NCBI GenBank assembly: GCA_028622995.1
Contig: JAJQJQ010000049.1
Location: 1 to 64,000 of the forward strand
Source of the DNA: Panagrolaimus kolymaensis
Lineage: Eukaryota > Nematoda > Chromadorea > Rhabditida > Panagrolaimidae
Direction: 5' to 3'
Length of the DNA stretch: 64,000 bases
Under the pieces are notes generated by a model. The model did not search any database. It was not told where the DNA came from and worked only from the letters and a program-made list of their open reading frames with translations. The position numbers were made by a program, and so were the translations under genes. How positions within the stretch are numbered: position 1 is the stretch's first letter; each line of letters opens with the position of its first letter. Positions 1 to 12,900 of the stretch are shown here, in pieces.

Positions 1-3000
1 TGTTATGGATCAATAACATAAACCCGCAAATCCAAAATTGTTGAAGGAATTTGATTTAGCCGCTTTAAAGGTTATTAAATTCCCTGCTAAAATTCAGGAC
101 ACTTTTTTATATTTATTTTTATTTTGAAAAATTGTTTTGTTTGTTATGGATCAATAACATAAACCCGCAAATCCAAAATTGTTGAAGGAATTTGATTTAG
201 CCGCTTTAAAGGTTATTAAATTCCCTGCTAAAATTCAGGACACTTTTTTATATTTATTTTTTTTTTGAAAAATTGTTTTGTTTGTTATGGATCAATAACA
301 TAAACCCGCAAATCCAAAATTGTTGAAGGAATTTGATTTAGCCGCTTTAAAGGTTATTAAATTCCCTGCTAAAATTCAGGACACTTTTTTATATTTATTT
401 TTTTTTTGAAAAATTGTTTTGTTTGTTATGGATTAATAACATAAACCCGCAAATCCAAAATTGTTGAAGGAATTTGATTTAGCCGCTTTAAAGGTTATTA
501 AATTCCCTGCTAAAATTCAGGACACTTTTTTATATTTATTTTTTTTTTGAAAAATTGTTTTGTTTGTTATGGATCAATAACATAAACCCGCAAATCCAAA
601 ATTGTTGAAGGAATTTGATTTAGCCGCTTTAAAGGTTATTAAATTCCCTGCTAAAATTCAGGACACTTTTTTATATTTATATTTTTTTGAAAAATTGTTT
701 TGTTTGTTATGGATCAATAACATAAACCCGCAAATCCAAAATTGTTGAAGGAATTTGATTTAGCCGCTTTAAAGGTTATTAAATTCCCTGCTAAAATTCA
801 GGACACTTTTTTATATTTATTTTTATTTTGAAAAATTGTTTTGTTTGTTATGGATCAATAACATAAACCCGCAAATCCAAAATTGTTGAAGGAATTTGAT
901 TTAGCCGCTTTAAAGGTTATTAAATTCCCTGCTAAAATTCAGGACACTTTTTTATATTTATTTTTTTTTTGAAAAATTGTTTTGTTTGTTATGGATCAAT
1001 AACATAAACCCGCAAATCCAAAATTGTTGAAGGAATTTGATTTAGCCGCTTTAAAGGTTATTAAATTCCCTGCTAAAATTCAGGACACTTTTTTATATTT
1101 ATATTTTTTTGAAAAATTGTTTTGTTTGTTATGGATCAATAACATAAACCCGCAAATCCAAAATTGTTGAAGGAATTTGATTTAGCCGCTTTAAAGGTTA
1201 TTAAATTCCCTGCTAAAATTCAGGACACTTTTTTATATTTATTTTTTTTTTGAAAAATTGTTTTGTTTGTTATGGATCAATAACATAAACCCGCAAATCC
1301 AAAATTGTTGAAGGAATTTGATTTAGCCGCTTTAAAGGTTATTAAATTCCCTGCTAAAATTCAGGACACTTTTTTATATTTATTTTTATTTTGAAAAATT
1401 GTTTTGTTTGTTATGGATCAATAACATAAACCCGCAAATCCAAAATTGTTGAAGGAATTTGATTTAGCCGCTTTAAAGGTTATTAAATTCCCTGCTAAAA
1501 TTCAGGACACTTTTTTATATTTATTTTTTTTTTGAAAAATTGTTTTGTTTGTTATGGATCAATAACATAAACCCGCAAATCCAAAATTGTTGAAGGAATT
1601 TGATTTAGCCGCTTTAAAGGTTATTAAATTCCCTGCTAAAATTCAGGACACTTTTTTATATTTATATTTTTTTGAAAAATTGTTTTGTTTGTTATGGATC
1701 AATAACATAAACCCGCAAATCCAAAATTGTTGAAGGAATTTGATTTAGCCGCTTTAAAGGTTATTAAATTCCCTGCTAAAATTCAGGACACTTTTTTATA
1801 TTTATTTTTTTTTGAAAAATTGTTTTGTTTGTTATGGATCAATAACATAAACCCGCAAATCCAAAATTGTTGAAGGAATTTGATTTAGCCGCTTTAAAGG
1901 TTATTAAATTTCCTGCTAAAATTCAGGACACTTTTTTATATTTATTTTTTTTTTGAAAAATTGTTTTGTTTGTTATGGATCAATAACATAAACCCGCAAA
2001 TCCAAAATTGTTGAAGGAATTTGATTTAGCCGCTTTAAAGGTTATTAAATTCCCTGCTAAAATTCAGGACACTTTTTTATATTTATATTTTTTTGAAAAA
2101 TTGTTTTGTTTGTTATGGATCAATAACATAAACCCGCAAATCCAAAATTGTTGAAGGAATTTGATTTAGCCGCTTTAAAGGTTATTAAATTCCCTGCTAA
2201 AATTCAGGACACTTTTTTATATTTATTTTTTTTTTGAAAAATTGTTTTGTTTGTTATGGATCAATAACATAAACCCGCAAATCCAAAATTGTTGAAGGAA
2301 TTTGATTTAGCCGCTTTAAAGGTTATTAAATTCCCTGCTAAAATTCAGGACACTTTTTTATATTTATATTTTTTTGAAAAATTGTTTTGTTTGTTATGGA
2401 TCAATAACATAAACCCGCAAATCCAAAATTGTTGAAGGAATTTGATTTAGCCGCTTTAAAGGTTATTAAATTCCCTGCTAAAATTCAGGACACTTTTTTA
2501 TATTTATTTTTTTTTTGAAAAATTGTTTTGTTTGTTATGGATCAATAACATAAACCCGCAAATCCAAAATTGTTGAAGGAATTTGATTTAGCCGCTTTAA
2601 AGGTTATTAAATTCCCTGCTAAAATTCAGGACACTTTTTTATATTTATATTTTTTTGAAAATTGTTTTGTTTGTTATGGATCAATAACATAAACCCGCAA
2701 ATCCAAAATTGTTGAAGGAATTTGATTTAGCCGCTTTAAAGGTTATTAAATTCCCTGCTAAAATTCAGGACACTTTTTTATATTTATTTTTTTTTGAAAA
2801 ATTGTTTTGTTTGTTATGGATCAATAACATAAACCCGCAAATCCAAAATTGTTGAAGGAATTTGATTTAGCCGCTTTAAAGGTTATTAAATTTCCTGCTA
2901 AAATTCAGGACACTTTTTTATATTTATTTTTTTTTTGAAAAATTGTTTTGTTTGTTATGGATCAATAACATAAACCCGCAAATCCAAAATTGTTGAAGGA

Positions 3001-6000
3001 ATTTGATTTAGCCGCTTTAAAGGTTATTAAATTCCCTGCTAAAATTCAGGACACTTTTTTATATTTATATTTTTTTGAAAAATTGTTTTGTTTGTTATGG
3101 ATCAATAACATAAACCCGCAAATCCAAAATTGTTGAAGGAATTTGATTTAGCCGCTTTAAAGGTTATTAAATTCCCTGCTAAAATTCAGGACACTTTTTT
3201 ATATTTATTTTTTTTTTGAAAAATTGTTTTGTTTGTTATGGATCAATAACATAAACCCGCAAATCCAAAATTGTTGAAGGAATTTGATTTAGCCGCTTTA
3301 AAGGTTATTAAATTCCCTGCTAAAATTCAGGACACTTTTTTATATTTATATTTTTTTGAAAAATTGTTTTGTTTGTTATGGATCAATAACATAAACCCGC
3401 AAATCCAAAATTGTTGAAGGAATTTGATTTAGCCGCTTTAAAGGTTATTAAATTCCCTGCTAAAATTCAGGACACTTTTTTATATTTATTTTTTTTTGAA
3501 AAATTGTTTTGTTTGTTATGGATCAATAACATAAACCCGCAAATCCAAAATTGTTGAAGGAATTTGATTTAGCCGCTTTAAAGGTTATTAAATTCCCTGC
3601 TAAAATTCAGGACACTTTTTTATATTTATATTTTTTTGAAAAATTGTTTTGTTTGTTATGGATCAATAACATAAACCCGCAAATCCAAAATTGTTGAAGG
3701 AATTTGATTTAGCCGCTTTAAAGGTTATTAAATTCCCTGCTAAAATTCAGGACACTTTTTTATATTTATTTTTTTTTTGAAAAATTGTTTTGTTTGTTAT
3801 GGATCAATAACATAAACCCGCAAATCCAAAATTGTTGAAGGAATTTGATTTAGCCGCTTTAAAGGTTATTAAATTCCCTGCTAAAATTCAGGACACTTTT
3901 TTATATTTATTTTTTTTTGAAAAATTGTTTTGTTTGTTATGGATCAATAACATAAACCCGCAAATCCAAAATTGTTGAAGGAATTTGATTTAGCCGCTTT
4001 AAAGGTTATTAAATTCCCTGCTAAAATTCAGGACACTTTTTTATATTTATTTTTATTTTGAAAAATTGTTTTGTTTGTTATGGATCAATAACATAAACCC
4101 GCAAATCCAAAATTGTTGAAGGAATTTGATTTAGCCGCTTTAAAGGTTATTAAATTCCCTGCTAAAATTCAGGACACTTTTTTATATTTATTTTTTTTTT
4201 GAAAAATTGTTTTGTTTGTTATGGATCAATAACATAAACCCGCAAATCCAAAATTGTTGAAGGAATTTGATTTAGCCGCTTTAAAGGTTATTAAATTCCC
4301 TGCTAAAATTCAGGACACTTTTTTATATTTATATTTTTTTGAAAAATTGTTTTGTTTGTTATGGATCAATAACATAAACCCGCAAATCCAAAATTGTTGA
4401 AGGAATTTGATTTAGCCGCTTTAAAGGTTATTAAATTCCCTGCTAAAATTCAGGACACTTTTTTATATTTATTTTTTTTTGAAAAATTGTTTTGTTTGTT
4501 ATGGATCAATAACATAAACCCGCAAATCCAAAATTGTTGAAGGAATTTGATTTAGCCGCTTTAAAGGTTATTAAATTCCCTGCTAAAATTCAGGACACTT
4601 TTTTATATTTATATTTTTTTGAAAAATTGTTTTGTTTGTTATGGATCAATAACATAAACCCGCAAATCCAAAATTGTTGAAGGAATTTGATTTAGCCGCT
4701 TTAAAGGTTATTAAATTTCCTGCTAAAATTCAGGACACTTTTTTATATTTATTTTTTTTTTGAAAAATTGTTTTGTTTGTTATGGATCAATAACATAAAC
4801 CCGCAAATCCAAAATTGTTGAAGGAATTTGATTTAGCCGCTTTAAAGGTTATTAAATTTCCTGCTAAAATTCAGGACACTTTTTTATATTTATATTTTTT
4901 TGAAAAATTGTTTTGTTTGTTATGGATCAATAACATAAACCCGCAAATCCAAAATTGTTGAAGGAATTTGATTTAGCCGCTTTAAAGGTTATTAAATTCC
5001 CTGCTAAAATTCAGGACACTTTTTTATATTTATTTTTTTTTTGAAAAATTGTTTTGTTTGTTATGGATCAATAACATAAACCCGCAAATCCAAAATTGTT
5101 GAAGGAATTTGATTTAGCCGCTTTAAAGGTTATTAAATTCCCTGCTAAAATTCAGGACACTTTTTTATATTTATTTTTTTTTTGAAAAATTGTTTTGTTT
5201 GTTATGGATCAATAACATAAACCCGCAAATCCAAAATTGTTGAAGGAATTTGATTTAGCCGCTTTAAAGGTTATTAAATTCCCTGCTAAAATTCAGGACA
5301 CTTTTTTATATTTATTTTTATTTTGAAAAATTGTTTTGTTTGTTATGGATCAATAACATAAACCCGCAAATCCAAAATTGTTGAAGGAATTTGATTTAGC
5401 CGCTTTAAAGGTTATTAAATTCCCTGCTAAAATTCAGGACACTTTTTTATATTTATTTTTTTTTTGAAAAATTGTTTTGTTTGTTATGGATCAATAACAT
5501 AAACCCGCAAATCCAAAATTGTTGAAGGAATTTGATTTAGCCGCTTTAAAGGTTATTAAATTCCCTGCTAAAATTCAGGACACTTTTTTATATTTATTTT
5601 ATTTTGAAAAATTGTTTTGTTTGTTATGGATCAATAACATAAACCCGCAAATCCAAAATTGTTGAAGGAATTTGATTTAGCCGCTTTAAAGGTTATTAAA
5701 TTCCCTGCTAAAATTCAGGACACTTTTTTATATTTATTTTTTTTTTGAAAAATTGTTTTGTTTGTTATGGATCAATAACATAAACCCGCAAATCCAAAAT
5801 TGTTGAAGGAATTTGATTTAGCCGCTTTAAAGGTTATTAAATTCCCTGCTAAAATTCAGGACACTTTTTTATATTTATATTTTTTTGAAAAATTGTTTTG
5901 TTTGTTATGGATCAATAACATAAACCCGCAAATCCAAAATTGTTGAAGGAATTTGATTTAGCCGCTTTAAAGGTTATTAAATTCCCTGCTAAAATTCAGG

Positions 6001-8819
6001 ACACTTTTTTATATTTATTTTTTTTTTGAAAAATTGTTTTGTTTGTTATGGATCAATAACATAAACCCGCAAATCCAAAATTGTTGAAGGAATTTGATTT
6101 AGCCGCTTTAAAGGTTATTAAATTCCCTGCTAAAATTCAGGACACTTTTTTATATTTATATTTTTTTGAAAAATTGTTTTGTTTGTTATGGATCAATAAC
6201 ATAAACCCGCAAATCCAAAATTGTTGAAGGAATTTGATTTAGCCGCTTTAAAGGTTATTAAATTCCCTGCTAAAATTCAGGACACTTTTTTATATTTATT
6301 TTTATTTTGAAAAATTGTTTTGTTTGTTATGGATCAATAACATAAACCCGCAAATCCAAAATTGTTGAAGGAATTTGATTTAGCCGCTTTAAAGGTTATT
6401 AAATTCCCTGCTAAAATTCAGGACACTTTTTTATATTTATTTTTTTTTTGAAAAATTGTTTTGTTTGTTATGGATCAATAACATAAACCCGCAAATCCAA
6501 AATTGTTGAAGGAATTTGATTTAGCCGCTTTAAAGGTTATTAAATTCCCTGCTAAAATTCAGGACACTTTTTTATATTTATATTTTTTTGAAAAATTGTT
6601 TTGTTTGTTATGGATCAATAACATAAACCCGCAAATCCAAAATTGTTGAAGGAATTTGATTTAGCCGCTTTAAAGGTTATTAAATTCCCTGCTAAAATTC
6701 AGGACACTTTTTTATATTTATTTTTTTTTTGAAAAATTGTTTTGTTTGTTATGGATCAATAACATAAACCCGCAAATCCAAAATTGTTGAAGGAATTTGA
6801 TTTAGCCGCTTTAAAGGTTATTAAATTCCCTGCTAAAATTCAGGACACTTTTTTATATTTATTTTTATTTTGAAAAATTGTTTTGTTTGTTATGGATCAA
6901 TAACATAAACCCGCAAATCCAAAATTGTTGAAGGATTTGATTTAGCCGCTTTAAAGGTTATTAAATTCCCTGCTAAAATTCAGGACACTTTTTTATATTT
7001 ATTTTTTTTTTGAAAAATTGTTTTGTTTGTTATGGATCAATAACATAAACCCGCAAATCCAAAATTGTTGAAGGAATTTGATTTAGCCGCTTTAAAGGTT
7101 ATTAAATTCCCTGCTAAAATTCAGGACACTTTTTTATATTTATATTTTTTTGAAAAATTGTTTTGTTTGTTATGGATCAATAACATAAACCCGCAAATCC
7201 AAAATTGTTGAAGGAATTTGATATAGCCGCTTTAAAGGTTATTAAATTCCCTGCTAAAATTCAGGACACTTTTTTATATTTATTTTTTTTTGAAAAATTG
7301 TTTTGTTTGTTATGGATCAATAACATAAACCCGCAAATCCAAAATTGTTGAAGGAATTTGATTTAGCCGCTTTAAAGGTTATTAAATTCCTGCTAAAATT
7401 CAGGACACTTTTTTATATTTATTTTTTTTTTGAAAAATTGTTTTGTTTGTTATGGATCAATAACATAAACCCGCAAATCCAAAATTGTTGAAGGAATTTG
7501 ATTTAGCCGCTTTAAAGGTTATTAAATTCCCTGCTAAAATTCAGGACACTTTTTTATATTTATATTTTTTTGAAAAATTGTTTTGTTTGTTATGGATCAA
7601 TAACATAAACCCGCAAATCCAAAATTGTTGAAGGAATTTGATTTAGCCGCTTTAAAGGTTATTAAATTCCCTGCTAAAATTCAGGACACTTTTTTATATT
7701 TATTTTTTTTTTGAAAAATTGTTTTGTTTGTTATGGATCAATAACATAAACCCGCAAATCCAAAATTGTTGAAGGAATTTGATTTAGCCGCTTTAAAGGT
7801 TATTAAATTCCCTGCTAAAATTCAGGACACTTTTTTATATTTATTTTTATTTTGAAAAATTGTTTTGTTTGTTATGGATCAATAACATAAACCCGCAAAT
7901 CCAAAATTGTTGAAGGAATTTGATTTAGCCGCTTTAAAGGTTATTAAATTCCCTGCTAAAATTCAGGACACTTTTTTATATTTATTTTTTTTTTGAAAAA
8001 TTGTTTTGTTTGTTATGGATCAATAACATAAACCCGCAAATCCAAAATTGTTGAAGGAATTTGATTTAGCCGCTTTAAAGGTTATTAAATTCCCTGCTAA
8101 AATTCAGGACACTTTTTTATATTTATATTTTTTTTGAAAAATTGTTTTGTTTGTTATGGATCAATAACATAAACCCGCAAATCCAAAATTGTTGAAGGAA
8201 TTTGATTTAGCCGCTTTAAAGGTTATTAAATTCCCTGCTAAAATTCAGGACACTTTTTTATATTTATTTTTTTTTGAAAAATTGTTTTGTTTGTTATGGA
8301 TCAATAACATAAACCCGCAAATCCAAAATTGTTGAAGGAATTTGATTTAGCCGCTTTAAAGGTTATTAAATTCCCTGCTAAAATTCAGGACACTTTTTTA
8401 TATTTATTTTTTTTTTGAAAAATTGTTTTGTTTGTTATGGATCAATAACATAAACCCGCAAATCCAAAATTGTTGAAGGAATTTGATTTAGCCGCTTTAA
8501 AGGTTATTAAATTCCCTGCTAAAATTCAGGACACTTTTTTATATTTATTTTTATTTTGAAAAATTGTTTTGTTTGTTATGGATCAATAACATAAACCCGC
8601 AAATCCAAATTGTTGAAGGAATTTGATTTAGCCGCTTTAAAGGTTATTAAATTCCCTGCTAAAATTCAGGACACTTTTTTATATTTATTTTTTTTTGAAA
8701 AATTGTTTTGTTTGTTATGGATCAATAACATAAACCCGCAAATCCAAAATTGTTGAAGGAATTTGATTTAGCCGCTTTAAAGGTTATTAAATTCCCTGCT
8801 AAAATTCAGGACACTTTTT

Positions 8820-9930
8820 TATATTTATATTTTTTTGAAAAATTGTTTTGTTTGTTATGGATCAATAACATAAACCCGCAAATCCAAAATTGTTGAAGGA
8901 ATTTGATTTAGCCGCTTTAAAGGTTATTAAATTTCCTGCTAAAATTCAGGACACTTTTTTATATTTATATTTTTTTGAAAAATTGTTTTGTTTGTTATGG
9001 ATCAATAACATAAACCCGCAAATCCAAAATTGTTGAAGGAATTTGATTTAGCCGCTTTAAAGGTTATTAAATTTCCTGCTAAAATTCAGGACACTTTTTT
9101 ATATTTATATTTTTTTGAAAAATTGTTTTGTTTGTTATGGATCAATAACATAAACCCGCAAATCCAAAATTGTTGAAGGAATTTGATTTAGCCGCTTTAA
9201 AGGTTATTAAATTCCCTGCTAAAATTCAGGACACTTTTTTATATTTATTTTTTTTTGAAAAATTGTTTTGTTTGTTATGGATCAATAACATAAACCCGCA
9301 AATCCAAAATTGTTGAAGGAATTTGATTTAGCCGCTTTAAAGGTTATTAAATTTCCTGCTAAAATTCAGGACACTTTTTTATATTTATATTTTTTTGAAA
9401 AATTGTTTTGTTTGTTATGGATCAATAACATAAACCCGCAAATCCAAAATTGTTGAAGGAATTTGATTTAGCCGCTTTAAAGGTTATTAAATTTCCTGCT
9501 AAAATTCAGGACACTTTTTTATATTTATATTTTTTTGAAAAATTGTTTTGTTTGTTATGGATCAATAACATAAACCCGCAAATCCAAAATTGTTGAAGGA
9601 ATTTGATTTAGCCGCTTTAAAGGTTATTAAATTCCCTGCTAAAATTCAGGACACTTTTTTATATTTATTTTTTTTTGAAAAATTGTTTTGTTTGTTATGG
9701 ATCAATAACATAAACCCGCAAATCCAAAATTGTTGAAGGAATTTGATTTAGCCGCTTTAAAGGTTATTAAATTTCCTGCTAAAATTCAGGACACTTTTTT
9801 ATATTTATATTTTTTTGAAAAATTGTTTTGTTTGTTATGGATCAATAACATAAACCCGCAAATCCAAAATTGTTGAAGGAATTTGATTTAGCCGCTTTAA
9901 AGGTTATTAAATTTCCTGCTAAAATTCAGG
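8820..9930. repeat. Trimeric higher-order repeat (about 420 bp) within the satellite
   Basis: Here monomers follow a repeating order of one C-type (ATTCCCTGC with an all-T tail) and two T-type (ATTTCCTGC with a TATATTTTTTTG tail). The C-type tail recurs at the same register at 9241 and 9661, exactly 420 bp apart, which equals three 140 bp monomers. To the left of about 8.8 kb T-type monomers are rare. To the right they are common. Confidence 0.7.
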
Positions 9931-12900
9931 ACACTTTTTTATATTTATTTTTTTTTTGAAAAATTGTTTTGTTTGTTATGGATCAATAACATAAACCCGC
10001 AAATCCAAAATTGTTGAAGGAATTTGATTTAGCCGCTTTAAAGGTTATTAAATTCCTGCTAAAATTCAGGACACTTTTTTATATTTATTTTTTTTTTGAA
10101 AAATTGTTTTGTTTGTTATGGATCAATAACATAAACCCGCAAATCCAAAATTGTTGAAGGAATTTGATTTAGCCGCTTTAAAGGTTATTAAATTTCCTGC
10201 TAAAATTCAGGACACTTTTTTATATTTATATTTTTTTGAAAAATTGTTTTGTTTGTTATGGATCAATAACATAAACCCGCAAATCCAAAATTGTTGAAGG
10301 AATTTGATTTAGCCGCTTTAAAGGTTATTAAATTTCCTGCTAAAATTCAGGACACTTTTTTATATTTATATTTTTTTGAAAAATTGTTTTGTTTGTTATG
10401 GATCAATAACATAAACCCGCAAATCCAAAATTGTTGAAGGAATTTGATTTAGCCGCTTTAAAGGTTATTAAATTTCCTGCTAAAATTCAGGACACTTTTT
10501 TATATTTATATTTTTTTGAAAAATTGTTTTGTTTGTTATGGATCAATAACATAAACCCGCAAATCCAAAATTGTTGAAGGAATTTGATTTAGCCGCTTTA
10601 AAGGTTATTAAATTTCCTGCTAAAATTCAGGACACTTTTTTATATTTATATTTTTTTGAAAAATTGTTTTGTTTGTTATGGATCAATAACATAAACCCGC
10701 AAATCCAAAATTGTTGAAGGAATTTGATTTAGCCGCTTTAAAGGTTATTAAATTCCCTGCTAAAATTCAGGACACTTTTTTATATTTATTTTTTTTTGAA
10801 AAATTGTTTTGTTTGTTATGGATCAATAACATAAACCCGCAAATCCAAAATTGTTGAAGGAATTTGATTTAGCCGCTTTAAAGGTTATTAAATTTCCTGC
10901 TAAAATTCAGGACACTTTTTTATATTTATATTTTTTTGAAAAATTGTTTTGTTTGTTATGGATCAATAACATAAACCCGCAAATCCAAAATTGTTGAAGG
11001 AATTTGATTTAGCCGCTTTAAAGGTTATTAAATTTCCTGCTAAAATTCAGGACACTTTTTTATATTTATATTTTTTTGAAAAATTGTTTTGTTTGTTATG
11101 GATCAATAACATAAACCCGCAAATCCAAAATTGTTGAAGGAATTTGATTTAGCCGCTTTAAAGGTTATTAAATTTCCTGCTAAAATTCAGGACACTTTTT
11201 TATATTTATATTTTTTTGAAAAATTGTTTTGTTTGTTATGGATCAATAACATAAACCCGCAAATCCAAAATTGTTGAAGGAATTTGATTTAGCCGCTTTA
11301 AAGGTTATTAAATTCCCTGCTAAAATTCAGGACACTTTTTTATATTTATTTTTTTTTGAAAAATTGTTTTGTTTGTTATGGATCAATAACATAAACCCGC
11401 AAATCCAAAATTGTTGAAGGAATTTGATTTAGCCGCTTTAAAGGTTATTAAATTTCCTGCTAAAATTCAGGACACTTTTTTATATTTATATTTTTTTGAA
11501 AAATTGTTTTGTTTGTTATGGATCAATAACATAAACCCGCAAATCCAAAATTGTTGAAGGAATTTGATTTAGCCGCTTTAAAGGTTATTAAATTTCCTGC
11601 TAAAATTCAGGACACTTTTTTATATTTATTTTTTTTTTGAAAAATTGTTTTGTTTGTTATGGATCAATAACATAAACCCGCAAATCCAAAATTGTTGAAG
11701 GAATTTGATTTAGCCGCTTTAAAGGTTATTAAATTCCCTGCTAAAATTCAGGACACTTTTTTATATTTATTTTTTTTTGAAAAATTGTTTTGTTTGTTAT
11801 GGATCAATAACATAAACCCGCAAATCCAAAATTGTTGAAGGAATTTGATTTAGCCGCTTTAAAGGTTATTAAATTTCCTGCTAAAATTCAGGACACTTTT
11901 TTATATTTATATTTTTTTGAAAAATTGTTTTGTTTGTTATGGATCAATAACATAAACCCGCAAATCCAAAATTGTTGAAGGAATTTGATTTAGCCGCTTT
12001 AAAGGTTATTAAATTTCCTGCTAAAATTCAGGACACTTTTTTATATTTATTTTTTTTTTGAAAAATTGTTTTGTTTGTTATGGATCAATAACATAAACCC
12101 GCAAATCCAAAATTGTTGAAGGAATTTGATTTAGCCGCTTTAAAGGTTATTAAATTTCCTGCTAAAATTCAGGACACTTTTTTATATTTATATTTTTTTG
12201 AAAAATTGTTTTGTTTGTTATGGATCAATAACATAAACCCGCAAATCCAAAATTGTTGAAGGAATTTGATTTAGCCGCTTTAAAGGTTATTAAATTCCCT
12301 GCTAAAATTCAGGACACTTTTTTATATTTATATTTTTTTGAAAAATTGTTTTGTTTGTTATGGATCAATAACATAAACCCGCAAATCCAAAATTGTTGAA
12401 GGAATTTGATTTAGCCGCTTTAAAGGTTATTAAATTCCCTGCTAAAATTCAGGACACTTTTTTATATTTATTTTTTTTTTGAAAAATTGTTTTGTTTGTT
12501 ATGGATCAATAACATAAACCCGCAAATCCAAAATTGTTGAAGGAATTTGATTTAGCCGCTTTAAAGGTTATTAAATTCCCTGCTAAAATTCAGGACACTT
12601 TTTTATATTTATTTTTTTTTGAAAAATTGTTTTGTTTGTTATGGATCAATAACATAAACCCGCAAATCCAAAATTGTTGAAGGAATTTGATTTAGCCGCT
12701 TTAAAGGTTATTAAATTTCCTGCTAAAATTCAGGACACTTTTTTATATTTATATTTTTTTGAAAAATTGTTTTGTTTGTTATGGATCAATAACATAAACC
12801 CGCAAATCCAAAATTGTTGAAGGAATTTGATTTAGCCGCTTTAAAGGTTATTAAATTCCCTGCTAAAATTCAGGACACTTTTTTATATTTATATTTTTTT

